From NCBI GenBank assembly GCA_903828145.1, contig CAIKKY010000006.1:434001-498000 (forward strand): a DNA stretch of 64,000 bases, read 5' to 3'. Both the position numbers and the translations under genes were made by a program. Below are positions 45,851 to 55,234 of the stretch, in pieces (positions within the stretch are counted from its first letter, which is position 1; every line of letters begins with the position of its first letter). The DNA comes from an uncultured Hyphomicrobiales bacterium. GTDB taxonomy: Bacteria > Pseudomonadota > Alphaproteobacteria > Rhizobiales > Devosiaceae. The notes below the pieces were generated by a model. That model was not told the origin of the DNA. It was given only the letters and a program-made list of their open reading frames with translations, and made no database searches.

Positions 45851-47380
45851 ATGACCAAAATCCGAAATCTCATTCTGGTCATGGGCGACCAATTGACCCC
45901 CGCGATCGCGAGCCTCGCCGCCGGCGACCGGGAGCATGATCTGGTGCTCATGGCCGAACTGTTCGAGGAAGCGACCACGGTCAGTCATCATAAGAAGAAA
46001 ATCGCCTTCCTGTTTTCCGCCATGCGCCACTTTGCCGATGAATTGCGCGCGCTCGGCTGGCGGGTCGAGTATGTCACGCTCGATGCCCCGAACAATCAGG
46101 GCAGTTTTTCCCGGCAGGTTGCTGCCGCGATTGCCGACCATCAGCCGGAGCGGTTGGTGGTCACCGCGCCGAGCGAATGGCGTGTCGCCGAGATGGTCGC
46201 GACGTGGGCGGCCGATGGCCCGGTCCCGGTGGATATCCTTCCTGATACGCGCTTTCTCTGTCCGGTGCCGGAGTTCCGGCGCTGGGCCGAGGGGCGCAAG
46301 CAATTGCGCATGGAGTATTTCTACCGCGACATGCGCCGCCGCACCGGGCTCCTCATGGTGGGCGACAAGCCGGTGGGCGGGCAGTGGAATTTCGATGTCG
46401 AAAACCGCAAGCCCGCGACCCGCAGCCTGTTCATGCCGCACCCGAGGGGTGTAGCACCCGATGCGGTGACTCAGGAGGTGCTGGCGCTCGTCGCTCAGCG
46501 CTTCGGCACCCATTTTGGCGATCTTGACCCCTTCTGGTTTGCCGTGACCCGCGCCGATGCCGAGGCCGCGTTTTCGGCCTTTGTTACCGATGCTCTGCCG
46601 CAGTTTGGTGATTTTCAGGATGCCATGCTGGCGGGCGAACCGTTTTTGTATCACGGCGTCATCGCGCATTACCTGAACTGCGGCCTCCTCGATCCCCTGC
46701 GCGTCTGTCAGGCTGTGGAAGCCGCCTATCATCGGGGCGCGGTGCCGCTCAATGCAGCCGAGGGCTTCATCCGCCAGATCATCGGCTGGCGCGAATATGT
46801 GCGCGGCATCTACTGGCTCTCGATGCCCGGCTATGAAACGCGCAATTTCTTCGGCCACACCCGGCCCTTGCCCGCCCTCTACTGGACGGCAGAGACCGAC
46901 ATGACCTGCCTCAGGGCCGCCGTAACCCAGACCCGCCAGCAGGCCTATGCCCACCATATCCAGCGCCTGATGGTCACCGGCAATTTCGCGCTGCTCGCCG
47001 GGGTTGACCCCAAAGCGCTGCATGAATGGTATCTCAGCGTCTATGTCGATGCGTTTGAGTGGGTTGAGCTGCCCAACACCATCGGCATGAGCCAGTTTGC
47101 TGATGGCGGGCTTCTGGCCTCAAAGCCCTATGTGGCGAGTGGCGCCTATATCAACCGCATGTCCGATTATTGCAGCGCCTGCCGCTATGATGTGAAACAA
47201 CGCACGGGCGAAACCGCGTGCCCGTTCAATGCGCTGTATTGGGATTTCATCGGCCGGCACGCCGACACACTGAAGGGCAATCCCCGCATGAGCCAGATGG
47301 TGCGCACCTATGCCGGCTTCAGTGCCGATGAGCGTCAGCGCATCGCGGCAACCAGCGCCAGCGTGCTTGGGGCACTCTGA
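45851..47380 (+). CDS. Iron-sulfur bacterial cryptochrome/photolyase (FeS-BCP)
   Basis: The 509-aa protein belongs to the CryB/PhrB group, which repairs (6-4) photoproducts or senses light. It binds FAD, a lumazine-type antenna and a [4Fe-4S] cluster. The start TKIRNLILVMGDQLTPA is typical. The cluster cysteines fall at about 353, 441, 444 and 457, offset by three from those of Agrobacterium PhrB (350, 438, 441, 454). The last three lie in YCSACRYDVKQRTGETACPF. It overlaps the DUF2256 gene by one base (TGATG). Confidence 0.94.
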   Translation: MTKIRNLILVMGDQLTPAIASLAAGDREHDLVLMAELFEEATTVSHHKKKIAFLFSAMRHFADELRALGWRVEYVTLDAPNNQGSFSRQVAAAIADHQPERLVVTAPSEWRVAEMVATWAADGPVPVDILPDTRFLCPVPEFRRWAEGRKQLRMEYFYRDMRRRTGLLMVGDKPVGGQWNFDVENRKPATRSLFMPHPRGVAPDAVTQEVLALVAQRFGTHFGDLDPFWFAVTRADAEAAFSAFVTDALPQFGDFQDAMLAGEPFLYHGVIAHYLNCGLLDPLRVCQAVEAAYHRGAVPLNAAEGFIRQIIGWREYVRGIYWLSMPGYETRNFFGHTRPLPALYWTAETDMTCLRAAVTQTRQQAYAHHIQRLMVTGNFALLAGVDPKALHEWYLSVYVDAFEWVELPNTIGMSQFADGGLLASKPYVASGAYINRMSDYCSACRYDVKQRTGETACPFNALYWDFIGRHADTLKGNPRMSQMVRTYAGFSADERQRIAATSASVLGAL

Positions 47381-47535
47381 TGGAAAAGCGCTATACCAAG
47401 GCCAACCTGCCCGAAAAAATCTGTCTCGCCTGTGGTCGCCCCTTCGCCTGGCGCAAGAAATGGGCGCGCGATTGGGACAATGTGAAAACCTGCTCTGAGC
47501 GCTGCAAGGGTCTGTTGCGGAGCCAAAGGCGCTAA
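47380..47535 (+). CDS. DUF2256 zinc-ribbon protein, 51 aa
   Basis: The 51-aa protein reads as a DUF2256 domain: basic N-terminus, CLACGRPFAWRKKWARDWDN and a second cysteine pair in CSERCK. The four cysteines should bind zinc. The start overlaps the cryptochrome stop by one base, so the two are co-translated. DUF2256 proteins are found next to or fused with FeS cryptochromes in other bacteria, which suggests a functional link, but the role is unknown. Confidence 0.9.
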   Translation: MEKRYTKANLPEKICLACGRPFAWRKKWARDWDNVKTCSERCKGLLRSQRR

Positions 47536-47542
47536 AAGAGCG

Positions 47543-47569
47543 GGCACGGCCCCAGCGTGGGGCCATGCC
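47543..47569 (-). terminator. Hairpin between DUF2256 and CsbD genes
   Basis: A 12-bp stem with one mismatch (GGCAxGGCCCCA against TGGGGCCxTGCC) and loop GCG lies between convergent genes. On the minus strand CTCTTTT follows after a few bases. It may end both transcripts. Confidence 0.6.
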
Positions 47570-47576
47570 AGTTTAC

Positions 47577-47780
47577 TCAAAGGCCGCTGCGTGTCGCCCA
47601 ATCATTGATTTCCTGATCGGCCTTATCCTTGGCATAGCCATAGTGTTTCTGCAGGTGGCCCACCAGTTCATCGCGCTTGCCATTGATCGTGGTCAGGTCA
47701 TCGTCCGTGAGCTTGCCCCACTGCTGCTTGGCCTTGCCCATGACTTCTTTCCAGTTGCCTTCAATCCGATCCCAGTTCAT
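47577..47780 (-). CDS. CsbD family stress protein
   Basis: The 67-aa protein is a complete CsbD-like protein: NWDRIEGNWKEVMGKAKQQW, then GKLTDDDLTTINGKRDELVG and a helical end. CsbD family members are induced by general stress in several bacteria, but their function is unknown. It is a single-gene unit, convergent with the cryptochrome/DUF2256 pair. Confidence 0.93.
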   Translation of the reverse strand: MNWDRIEGNWKEVMGKAKQQWGKLTDDDLTTINGKRDELVGHLQKHYGYAKDKADQEINDWATRSGL

Positions 47781-47911
47781 CGCGTGTCTCCTTGCGCTCG
47801 AGGGTGAGCAAGACGCAACGACGGGCCGCGCTCTTCGTTCCGCACCCCGGCAAAAGGCTGGCGGCTGAAGGTCGGGCAGGGGGCTGCCGCAGGGGGCTGG
47901 CGCGCGCCGCG

Positions 47912-48319
47912 TCAGGGGGCCTCGATCACCGCGCCATCCTCTTTCACAAACCGCCCGATATGCGGGTTGGGCAGGATATCGAGCACGCGTTCGGATGGTC
48001 GGCAGAGCCGGGTGCCTTTGGGCGTTACCACAAAGGGTCGGTTGAGCAGGATCGGGTGCTCGGCAATTTTTTCGAGCAGATCGGCATCGCTGAGCGCCGG
48101 ATCATCGAGCCCCAGCGCCGCAAAAGGGGTGTCCTTGGTGCGCAGCGCCGCGCGGAGGGTGAGCCCGGCATCGGCAACCAGCCTCAGGATGGTCGCGGCA
48201 TCGGGCGGTGTGTCGAGATAGGCGATCACCGTCGGCTCTTCGCCGCTCTGCCGGATCATCGCGAGCGTGTTGCGCGAGGTGCCACACTCGGGGTTATGAT
48301 ACATGACGATGCGCGACAT
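47912..48319 (-). CDS. arsC: Arsenate reductase, glutaredoxin-dependent type
   Basis: ArsC reduces arsenate to arsenite using glutathione and glutaredoxin. The 135-aa protein has the catalytic cysteine in YHNPECGTSRNTLAM, FEL-free RTKDTPF and the C-terminal NRPFVVTPKGTRLCRPSE. It is the last gene of arsR-osmC-arsC, 4 bp after osmC. No arsB, acr3 or arsH lies in the window, so how arsenite is exported is not shown. Confidence 0.92.
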   Translation of the reverse strand: MSRIVMYHNPECGTSRNTLAMIRQSGEEPTVIAYLDTPPDAATILRLVADAGLTLRAALRTKDTPFAALGLDDPALSDADLLEKIAEHPILLNRPFVVTPKGTRLCRPSERVLDILPNPHIGRFVKEDGAVIEAP

Positions 48320-48323
48320 CGGG

Positions 48324-48728
48324 TCAGGCCTTTCGGGTCAGCGTGCCCGAAAGCCCGGTACTTTCGGCCAGAGTGTTGAAGATCGTCCCGTACTTGCGGA
48401 CATTGGTATGGAGCAGCTCGAGCCGCTGGTCGGTCTCATCGCTGTCGATCACCAGGGCATAGGTCAGGTTGACCAGGCGCGGCGGGGAATCCTGCCGCTG
48501 CGCCTCGATCCGCACATCAACGCCCCTGATGTCGAAGGTAAGGAGCGGCGTGACCCGCTCGATGCTTTTCAGCATGCAGGCTGCAAGCGCAGCGAGCAGC
48601 AGTTCGGCGGGATTGAACGCATCGTCCCGCCCGCGCACATCGGTATCGAGGGTGATTTCGGCCCTCTTGCAAGTGGCGAGGCTGCCATGGCTATCCAGCC
48701 GCCGCGCACTGACAGAATACTCAAGCAT
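48324..48728 (-). CDS. OsmC family protein
   Basis: The 134-aa protein starts LEYSVSARRLDSHGSLATCK and carries FNPAELLLAALAACMLKSIERV, the OsmC signature with a cysteine at the usual place for thiol peroxide reduction. An OsmC protein between arsR and arsC is unusual; it may act against the thiol stress caused by arsenite. The ATG at 48728 overlaps the arsR stop by 8 bp, so it is translated after it. Confidence 0.88.
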   Translation of the reverse strand: MLEYSVSARRLDSHGSLATCKRAEITLDTDVRGRDDAFNPAELLLAALAACMLKSIERVTPLLTFDIRGVDVRIEAQRQDSPPRLVNLTYALVIDSDETDQRLELLHTNVRKYGTIFNTLAESTGLSGTLTRKA

Positions 48729-49077
48729 GGGCCGTCTCCGGGGGGGTGCAGCAGGGGGCGAATTCGGCAACCAGCGGCGCGCAGAGGTCGGGGTGGCCGC
48801 CGCAACAGTCCTGAACGAGAAAGCTGGTGAGGGCGCGCACTCGATCCAGCTCGGCGCGATAGATGATCGACCGGCTCTGCCGCTCGGCACTCAAGAGGCC
48901 GACGCGCTCGAGAATACCAAGGTGCGTTGAAAGCGTGTTCTGCGGCACCCCCAGGCGCCGCGCCACCTCGCCTGCTGCCAGTCCATGCGGCGCATGGCCC
49001 ATAATGAGCCGAAACGCCGCCAGCCGCGTCGCCTGCGACAGGGCCGAGAACACATCTAGAGCCGAAGTTGAATCCAT
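48721..49077 (-). CDS. arsR: ArsR family metal-sensing repressor
   Basis: The 118-aa protein has the winged-helix ArsR/SmtB fold (DVFSALSQATRLAAFRLIM, ARRLGVPQNTLSTHLGILER, LLSAERQSRSIIYRAEL). A C-terminal cysteine group, CCGGHPDLC then APCC, probably binds As(III). The promoter lies right against the ATG, giving a leaderless or almost leaderless transcript with no ribosome-binding site. A palindrome overlapping the -10 box is the likely self-operator. Confidence 0.93.
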   Translation of the reverse strand: MDSTSALDVFSALSQATRLAAFRLIMGHAPHGLAAGEVARRLGVPQNTLSTHLGILERVGLLSAERQSRSIIYRAELDRVRALTSFLVQDCCGGHPDLCAPLVAEFAPCCTPPETAHA

Positions 49078-49084
49078 AATTCGA

Positions 49085-49113
49085 AGAATATCGATATATT
49101 AAGCGCGGGTCAA
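49085..49113 (-). promoter_or_regulatory. Predicted arsR promoter and operator
   Basis: On the minus strand TTGACC and TATTCT are 17 bp apart, and transcription would start at about 49078, next to the ATG at 49077. The palindrome ATATCGATAT (49088-49097) overlaps the -10 box. Confidence 0.7.
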
Positions 49114-49270
49114 GCCGCTGGGTGCGGGCTGACCGACAGGCGAGCGGCTGACCACGGTCTAGCGCGCCCCTGCGGTGATTGCGGTTGTGTGGGCACGTCG
49201 ACGGAAGATGAGGGGCCAGGCGACACGACCCCCGCAGGGCGACGGTAGCGCAAATGGCCCATGCGCGGCT

Positions 49271-50166
49271 TCAGGGTCCCCGATAGCGTAATGCGTCGAC
49301 CAGAAGCTGAAAGGCAGCCGAATGGTGACGGCTCGGATAGTAGAGGTGGTAGCCCTCAAAACGCGGCATCCAGTCCGTCAGCACCTGGACAAGTGCGCCC
49401 GTTCCGATCAGATCGCGGGCCATGTCTTCGGGCACGCAGCCGAGCCCATGTCCGGCCAACACCGCGTTGAGCACGGGGCCGCTGCTGCTGAAGCCAATTG
49501 CCCCTCGACCCGCACATTAAGTCGGCGCCCGTCCTTCTCGAACTCCCAGGGATAAAACCCGCCATAGGTGATAAGCCGAAGGTTGATACACCTGTGCGCT
49601 GTCAGATCGTCCGGCGACTGCGGCACCGGGCGCGTAGCGAAATAGCGCGGTGTGCCCACCACAGCCATGCGCCAATCGGGTCCGATGCGCGTTGCCACCA
49701 TATCCTTGGCCACCAGCTCACCGAGCCGCACGCCGGCGTCATAGCCGTGCTCAATGATGTCGATCAGGCCGTTTTCGCCATCAACTTCAATCTTGATGTC
49801 CGGGTAGCGGGCGGCAAACGGGCCGATGAGCGGCCAGAGCACAGTACTGAGCGCGTGTTCGGCGGCGTTTATGCGGATCGTGCCCATCGGCGTGTCGCGG
49901 AACGCGCTGAGTGCATCGAGTTCAGCATCGATTGCCGCAAGACTTGGACCTACCGTACTGATCAGTCGCTGCCCGGCTTCCGTCGGCGCTACACTGCGCG
50001 TGGTGCGGTCCAGCAGCCGCACACCAAGCCGCTTTTCCATCTGGCTGATCGTGTGGCTCAGTGCCGATTGCGATACGCCGAGCAGCGCAGCTGCCCGCGT
50101 AAAGCTCCTCTCGCGCGCCACGGTGAGAAAGGCCTGGAGGTCAGCGGTGGAGGCCCGATTATTCAT
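49271..50166 (-). pseudogene. LysR family regulator, frameshifted
   Basis: The N-terminal part has the LysR helix-turn-helix (FTRAAALLGVSQSALSHTIS, EKRLGVRLLDRTTRSVAPTE) and the first effector subdomain. The frame then shifts near 49493, after RVEGQL, and the normal C-terminus continues in the next frame (NAVLAGHGLGCVPEDMARDL) to a stop at 49271. One missing base explains the shift. Restored, the protein is about 298 aa, normal for the family. It is divergent from an aldo/keto reductase that it probably controlled. A sequencing error is possible. Confidence 0.85.
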
Positions 50167-50228
50167 GAGCTACTTTCATAAGCTTTTGCAGATAATACTC
50201 AATAGACGCTGCGTGCCTCGCGGCATAA

Positions 50229-51284
<1,056 letters not shown>

Positions 51285-51315
51285 ATCCGCAGGTCTGAAG
51301 AGAAAGCCAATCTGT

Positions 51316-52224
51316 ATGATAGCTGCTGCTATGCCGCAAACCCGGCAGTCGCCGATTCAGGGCGTGCTTCTGCTTGCCGCTGCCGTCTTTCTGTTTGCCG
51401 CCATGAATGCCACGACCAAAACGCTGTCGGCGGTCTACGCGATCCCGGTGATCATGGCGGCGCGCTATATCATCCAGACCCTCATGATGGTGGCCCTTCT
51501 GGTGCCGCAGCGCGGGTGGCGGGTGTTTGCTACGCGCCGAACCGGGCTCGTGGCGCTGCGCGCGTTGGCCCTCGTGGCGTCGTCCCTTAGCCTCGGGCTG
51601 GCACTCAAGCTCATGCCGGTCGCTGAAACGGCGGCGCTCGTCTTTCTCGCCCCCATGGTCGTCGTGCTGGTGGCGCGACCGCTCCTCAAAGAAACCATCG
51701 GGCTTTTCGGCTGGCTGGCCGTGATTACGGGCTTTCTTGGCGTGCTGTTCATCGTGCGGCCGGGCAGCGGGCTCGATCCCTGGGGGGTGCTGTTCGCCGG
51801 TCTCACCGTCATCGGCACCGTGGCCTACCAGATCATGAGCCGCTCGCTGTCGCGCACGGAAACGACCCTCGGCCTGCTGTTCAGTACGGCGATGATGGGC
51901 TCTGTCGTCTTTGGCGCCATGGTGCCTTTTTCATTCGGCGGCGCTGTGCTGAGCCCGCTCAACGCGGCGCTGCTCGTCAGCCTGGGCATAACCGGCGGAT
52001 TGGGGCACTACCTGCTCACCGCCGCCTATCGCCGCGCCCCGGCTTCGTTGCTCGCGCCGGTCAATTACCTCGAACTCGTCTGGGCCGGGCTGCTCGGCTG
52101 GCTCGTGTTCAGCCATCTGCCCGATACGCTCACAGCCATCGGCATGGCCGTCGTCGCCAGCTCCGGCGTGCTTGTCGCGCTGCGCTCCGCCCATATGGCC
52201 CGTCGCCGGGTCGGCGAAGTCTGA
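51316..52224 (+). CDS. DMT family transporter (EamA)
   Basis: The 302-aa protein has about ten membrane helices in two EamA repeats, with VLLLAAAVFLFAAMNATTKT at the start of the first and TGGLGHYLLTAAYRRAPASL in the second. Family members export amino acids, nucleosides or other metabolites; the substrate is not predictable. An ATG at 51331 is an alternative start. It lies 31 bp after the aldo/keto reductase and may be co-transcribed with it. Confidence 0.92.
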   Translation: MIAAAMPQTRQSPIQGVLLLAAAVFLFAAMNATTKTLSAVYAIPVIMAARYIIQTLMMVALLVPQRGWRVFATRRTGLVALRALALVASSLSLGLALKLMPVAETAALVFLAPMVVVLVARPLLKETIGLFGWLAVITGFLGVLFIVRPGSGLDPWGVLFAGLTVIGTVAYQIMSRSLSRTETTLGLLFSTAMMGSVVFGAMVPFSFGGAVLSPLNAALLVSLGITGGLGHYLLTAAYRRAPASLLAPVNYLELVWAGLLGWLVFSHLPDTLTAIGMAVVASSGVLVALRSAHMARRRVGEV

Positions 52225-52256
52225 GGACAAGAGACGGCCCGTGGGCCGCCTGTCGA

Positions 52257-53351
52257 TCAGGTGGTGCTCATGCCCACATGGTGCAGTTCATCGCGGTAGG
52301 GCCGCGCCGACGGCGGCAGCGCGCGCTTGATGAAGTAATCTTCGTACTTCAGTTGCCGCAGCAGCGCCGGCACCATTTCGCGATAGGCCGCGAAGATCGA
52401 GGGTGAGGGCGCGGGCAGATCATGCTTGATGACCTCATGCAGCGCGCTGAGGTGATAGTAGGGCACCATCGGGAACATGTGGTGCTCAACATGGTAGTTC
52501 ATGTCGAGATACAGAAACCGGCTCACAGGGTTCATCAACACCGTGCGGGTATTGAGCCGGTGGTCGAGCACGTTTTCGGCAAGCCCGCCGTGCTGCAACA
52601 GCCCCACCAGAATGCCATGCCAGGCGCCATAGAAGCGCGGCAGGCCGATCAGCATCAGCGGCAGCAGCGACTGGCTGAGGAGCGCCGCAACGATTGTAGC
52701 GGCATAGATCGCCATCCACACCCGCGCCACGCGCACGACCTTGTGCAGTTCCGGGGCCGGAATATAGGTCTGCTCGCTGGCGTTGATCCGGCCGAAACTG
52801 TAGCGCACCATGGCCGTCATGCCGGCATAGACATCGATGATGCCGATAAAATTGAGCAGCACCCGCGCCAGATCGGGCGGCCGCATCACGCCAATTTCCG
52901 GGTCACGGCCCACGATGATCGTATCGGCATGGTGCCGTGCATGGCTCCAGCGCCACGCCGTCGGGTTCCGCATGATAAAAAAGCACGCGATCTGGTAGAC
53001 CCAGCGGTTCATCCACGCCGTGCGAAAGGCCGTGCCATGCCCCGCCTCGTGCCAGCGCGCATCGCTCGCTGAGCCATAAAGCACGCCATAGGCCACAAAC
53101 CACGGTACGCACCACCAGGTGCCCCAGGTGAGCGCTCCCAAGGTACCGAACACGACCATAAGCCCAAGCCACACGATGGTATCGCGGATGGCGGGCGCAT
53201 CGTCGCGCTGCATCAGCGCCTTCAGCGTCTCGCGCGGCACCTCGGTATGGTACCATTCCCCCGCCGCAAGCCCCAGTTCCTGCGCCCGGATCGTATCCGC
53301 ACCCACGAGGCTATAATCGCGCTGATGCGCCGCCGCTGTCTCCGCTGTCAT
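52257..53351 (-). CDS. Fatty acid desaturase family protein, MocD-like
   Basis: The 364-aa integral membrane protein has the three histidine boxes of the membrane di-iron desaturases/hydroxylases: HEAGHGTAF, HARHHADT and NYHVEHHMFPMVPYYHLSAL. The overall arrangement recalls MocD of rhizopine catabolism and alkane-hydroxylase-like enzymes. The substrate cannot be told. It stands alone, convergent with the DMT transporter gene. Confidence 0.88.
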   Translation of the reverse strand: MTAETAAAHQRDYSLVGADTIRAQELGLAAGEWYHTEVPRETLKALMQRDDAPAIRDTIVWLGLMVVFGTLGALTWGTWWCVPWFVAYGVLYGSASDARWHEAGHGTAFRTAWMNRWVYQIACFFIMRNPTAWRWSHARHHADTIIVGRDPEIGVMRPPDLARVLLNFIGIIDVYAGMTAMVRYSFGRINASEQTYIPAPELHKVVRVARVWMAIYAATIVAALLSQSLLPLMLIGLPRFYGAWHGILVGLLQHGGLAENVLDHRLNTRTVLMNPVSRFLYLDMNYHVEHHMFPMVPYYHLSALHEVIKHDLPAPSPSIFAAYREMVPALLRQLKYEDYFIKRALPPSARPYRDELHHVGMSTT

Positions 53352-53426
53352 TCGTGGTCAGTCCATCCCCGAGTACCTAAGCTAACGCTAATCCGAAGCC
53401 GCGTTGGCAACAAGATGCTTGTTCAC

Positions 53427-54914
53427 TCAGCGGGCCAGCGCGATCCGTTTCAGCGGCAGGGGGCAATCCATCGCGATGGACGCGTCCGCAAAGACATCTG
53501 GCGCAATGCCGTTGAGATCGAGAAAATGCGTCGGGTGCTTGTCGGCAATGAACGCTGCGCGGAGCGTCGCGCCGACGTCCTCGCGGGCAAAGTTGGCGGG
53601 CAGGAATCCCGTTCGAATGCCATAGAGGGCGGAAAACCGTGCCGCGGCAATGGCATCATCCATGATCACCAGCACCGGCTGCGGTTCGGTGGATAGACAG
53701 TGCGCAAGGACCATGGCGCGGTCGCGGTCGAGCGGATCTGCCGGCGCGGGGCGACCGATCTGGGGTACGGTCACAATCAGGGCCCAAGCCGTCGCGGCCG
53801 TCGCGAGGATGCTCAAGAGCTGATTACCCCTTCCGCGACCGACTGAGACGACGAGCCCGCCGAAAACCAGGCTGGCCGCGAGAGGCGCGAAATACCGCTC
53901 ATCGGTATAGCCCGTGGCAAGGTAGGCGGGGAGGCTCATCACCGGCGCGAGCCCGAGCCCGAGAAGTGGCCAGCGCGCCACAAGGGGCGGACCATTGCCG
54001 CGGCGGATCAGGGCCGCGAGTCCGACGAGAAGGGCAATGCCAATAAGGGCGCGACCCATCGGGCCGGGCGACTGCCAAAGGGCGTCCTTGAGGGCGGGGA
54101 GCCCGGACAGTTTCAGGCTGGCCCACTGAAGGGGGGCCGTCCAAAGCGTTTGAGCGGCGCGCGGCGGGTAATCGGTCACAAATGTCCCCGCGACCGCTGA
54201 CGTGGCAACCCAGCTATTGTCTGTGGCGAACACCGTTCCAAACTGAACCATCGAATAGAGGATCCAGGGCGACAGGGCGGCAAGCCAGGTTAAAAAGGCG
54301 AGGCCGAGCAGGCGCGGGCCATCGCGCCACCCCATTAAAGCGGCAATCGGCACGGCCCAAAGCAGGCTGTCGAACCGGGTCATAACCATCAGCCCAAGAA
54401 GCATGCCCGCCGATGCGGCCCGCCAGGCGGGTCGGGTCGAGGTGAGCGAGACTGCAAGCGCTGCGACCAGAAAAATCGTAAGGCTCAGACTGCGGCCGGC
54501 CGAAACCTCCTCTGCAAAGGCGGGATGCCAGACCAGCAGCGCGCCGGTGACAAGCGCAGGCCCCACACCGGCCCCGGCTCGTCGGCCCGCGAGCGCCAAA
54601 AGAGCAACACTGGCGGCAACCAGAGCCCACCCGATGGTCAGGCCGCACAAGGGGCCAAGTCCGGCCAGTTGCCCGAGGGCAATGACCAGCGGCCAGAGCG
54701 GCGGAAAGGCCGCGCTATAGCTCCCGGTCAACCAGCTCCGCGCGTGACCGATCCGGTAAAAATCCGAAAACAGCGTTTTGGCGAGGTCGACATAGGCCCA
54801 GGAATCCGGCGAGTAGGGCGGCCACGCCGCATCCGCCGCGGCGCGGGCCACTATGGCAGCAAACAGCACGACAAAGGCGGCACAGGTGGCAATGACGGAC
54901 GCGGTGCGGTTCAC
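53427..54914 (-). CDS. GT-C fold glycosyltransferase-like membrane protein
   Basis: The protein of about 495 aa starts at the GTG at 54914, which follows AAGGAAGG; a longer reading to 55244 would add a soluble, low-complexity stretch. It has an N-terminal helix, then a periplasmic loop with the acidic motif YSPDSWAYVDLAK typical of GT-C transferases (ArnT/PMT type). About ten more helices follow, and a C-terminal soluble domain. It should use a lipid-linked sugar donor. The acceptor is unknown. It is divergent from the ATP-grasp operon. Confidence 0.82.
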   Translation of the reverse strand: MNRTASVIATCAAFVVLFAAIVARAAADAAWPPYSPDSWAYVDLAKTLFSDFYRIGHARSWLTGSYSAAFPPLWPLVIALGQLAGLGPLCGLTIGWALVAASVALLALAGRRAGAGVGPALVTGALLVWHPAFAEEVSAGRSLSLTIFLVAALAVSLTSTRPAWRAASAGMLLGLMVMTRFDSLLWAVPIAALMGWRDGPRLLGLAFLTWLAALSPWILYSMVQFGTVFATDNSWVATSAVAGTFVTDYPPRAAQTLWTAPLQWASLKLSGLPALKDALWQSPGPMGRALIGIALLVGLAALIRRGNGPPLVARWPLLGLGLAPVMSLPAYLATGYTDERYFAPLAASLVFGGLVVSVGRGRGNQLLSILATAATAWALIVTVPQIGRPAPADPLDRDRAMVLAHCLSTEPQPVLVIMDDAIAAARFSALYGIRTGFLPANFAREDVGATLRAAFIADKHPTHFLDLNGIAPDVFADASIAMDCPLPLKRIALAR

Positions 54915-55234
54915 GCGGCCTTCCTTGGTAAGCGAGCACAGGGAATTACGTATAAACACTTTTTCGGCCTCGGGAAGCCGCGTCTCCCTGTGGTCGGTAC
55001 CAGTCTTGGCGACAAAGGCATTGAAGCGGGAATCAGGCGGTCCCGCCCCAAAGCGGCGGCCCGGTTCACGGACACGCTGGCGCCGGAAGGGCGCAGACTG
55101 GCGCGGGTTGGCCTGGGGCGGGGCGGGTGCCGTGCCCAATTGGCGTGCACTCTGTCTGCATGCTCTAATTTTCAGCAATGCCTTGCAATCCCTCGGCAAG
55201 TCAGCTTTACAATTGGGGCACACGGGGGTGTCTG
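54915..55234. other. GT-C/ATP-grasp divergent intergenic region
   Basis: A 320-bp gap with no convincing gene. TACAAT at 55208-55213 is the best -10 candidate for the rightward ATP-grasp operon, with TTGCAA 19 bp before it. A 12-mer, TACGTATAAACA, occurs at about 54948 and again near 60738 ahead of lpcC. Otherwise I see nothing. Confidence 0.5.

Noticed and set aside
45815-47023. Minus-strand open frame (402 codons) opposite the cryptochrome
   Set aside because: It is a shadow frame of a gene with clear family residues.
49159-49359. 66-codon minus-strand frame after the LysR remnant
   Set aside because: It overlaps the LysR C-terminus in another frame, has no ribosome-binding site and matches nothing.
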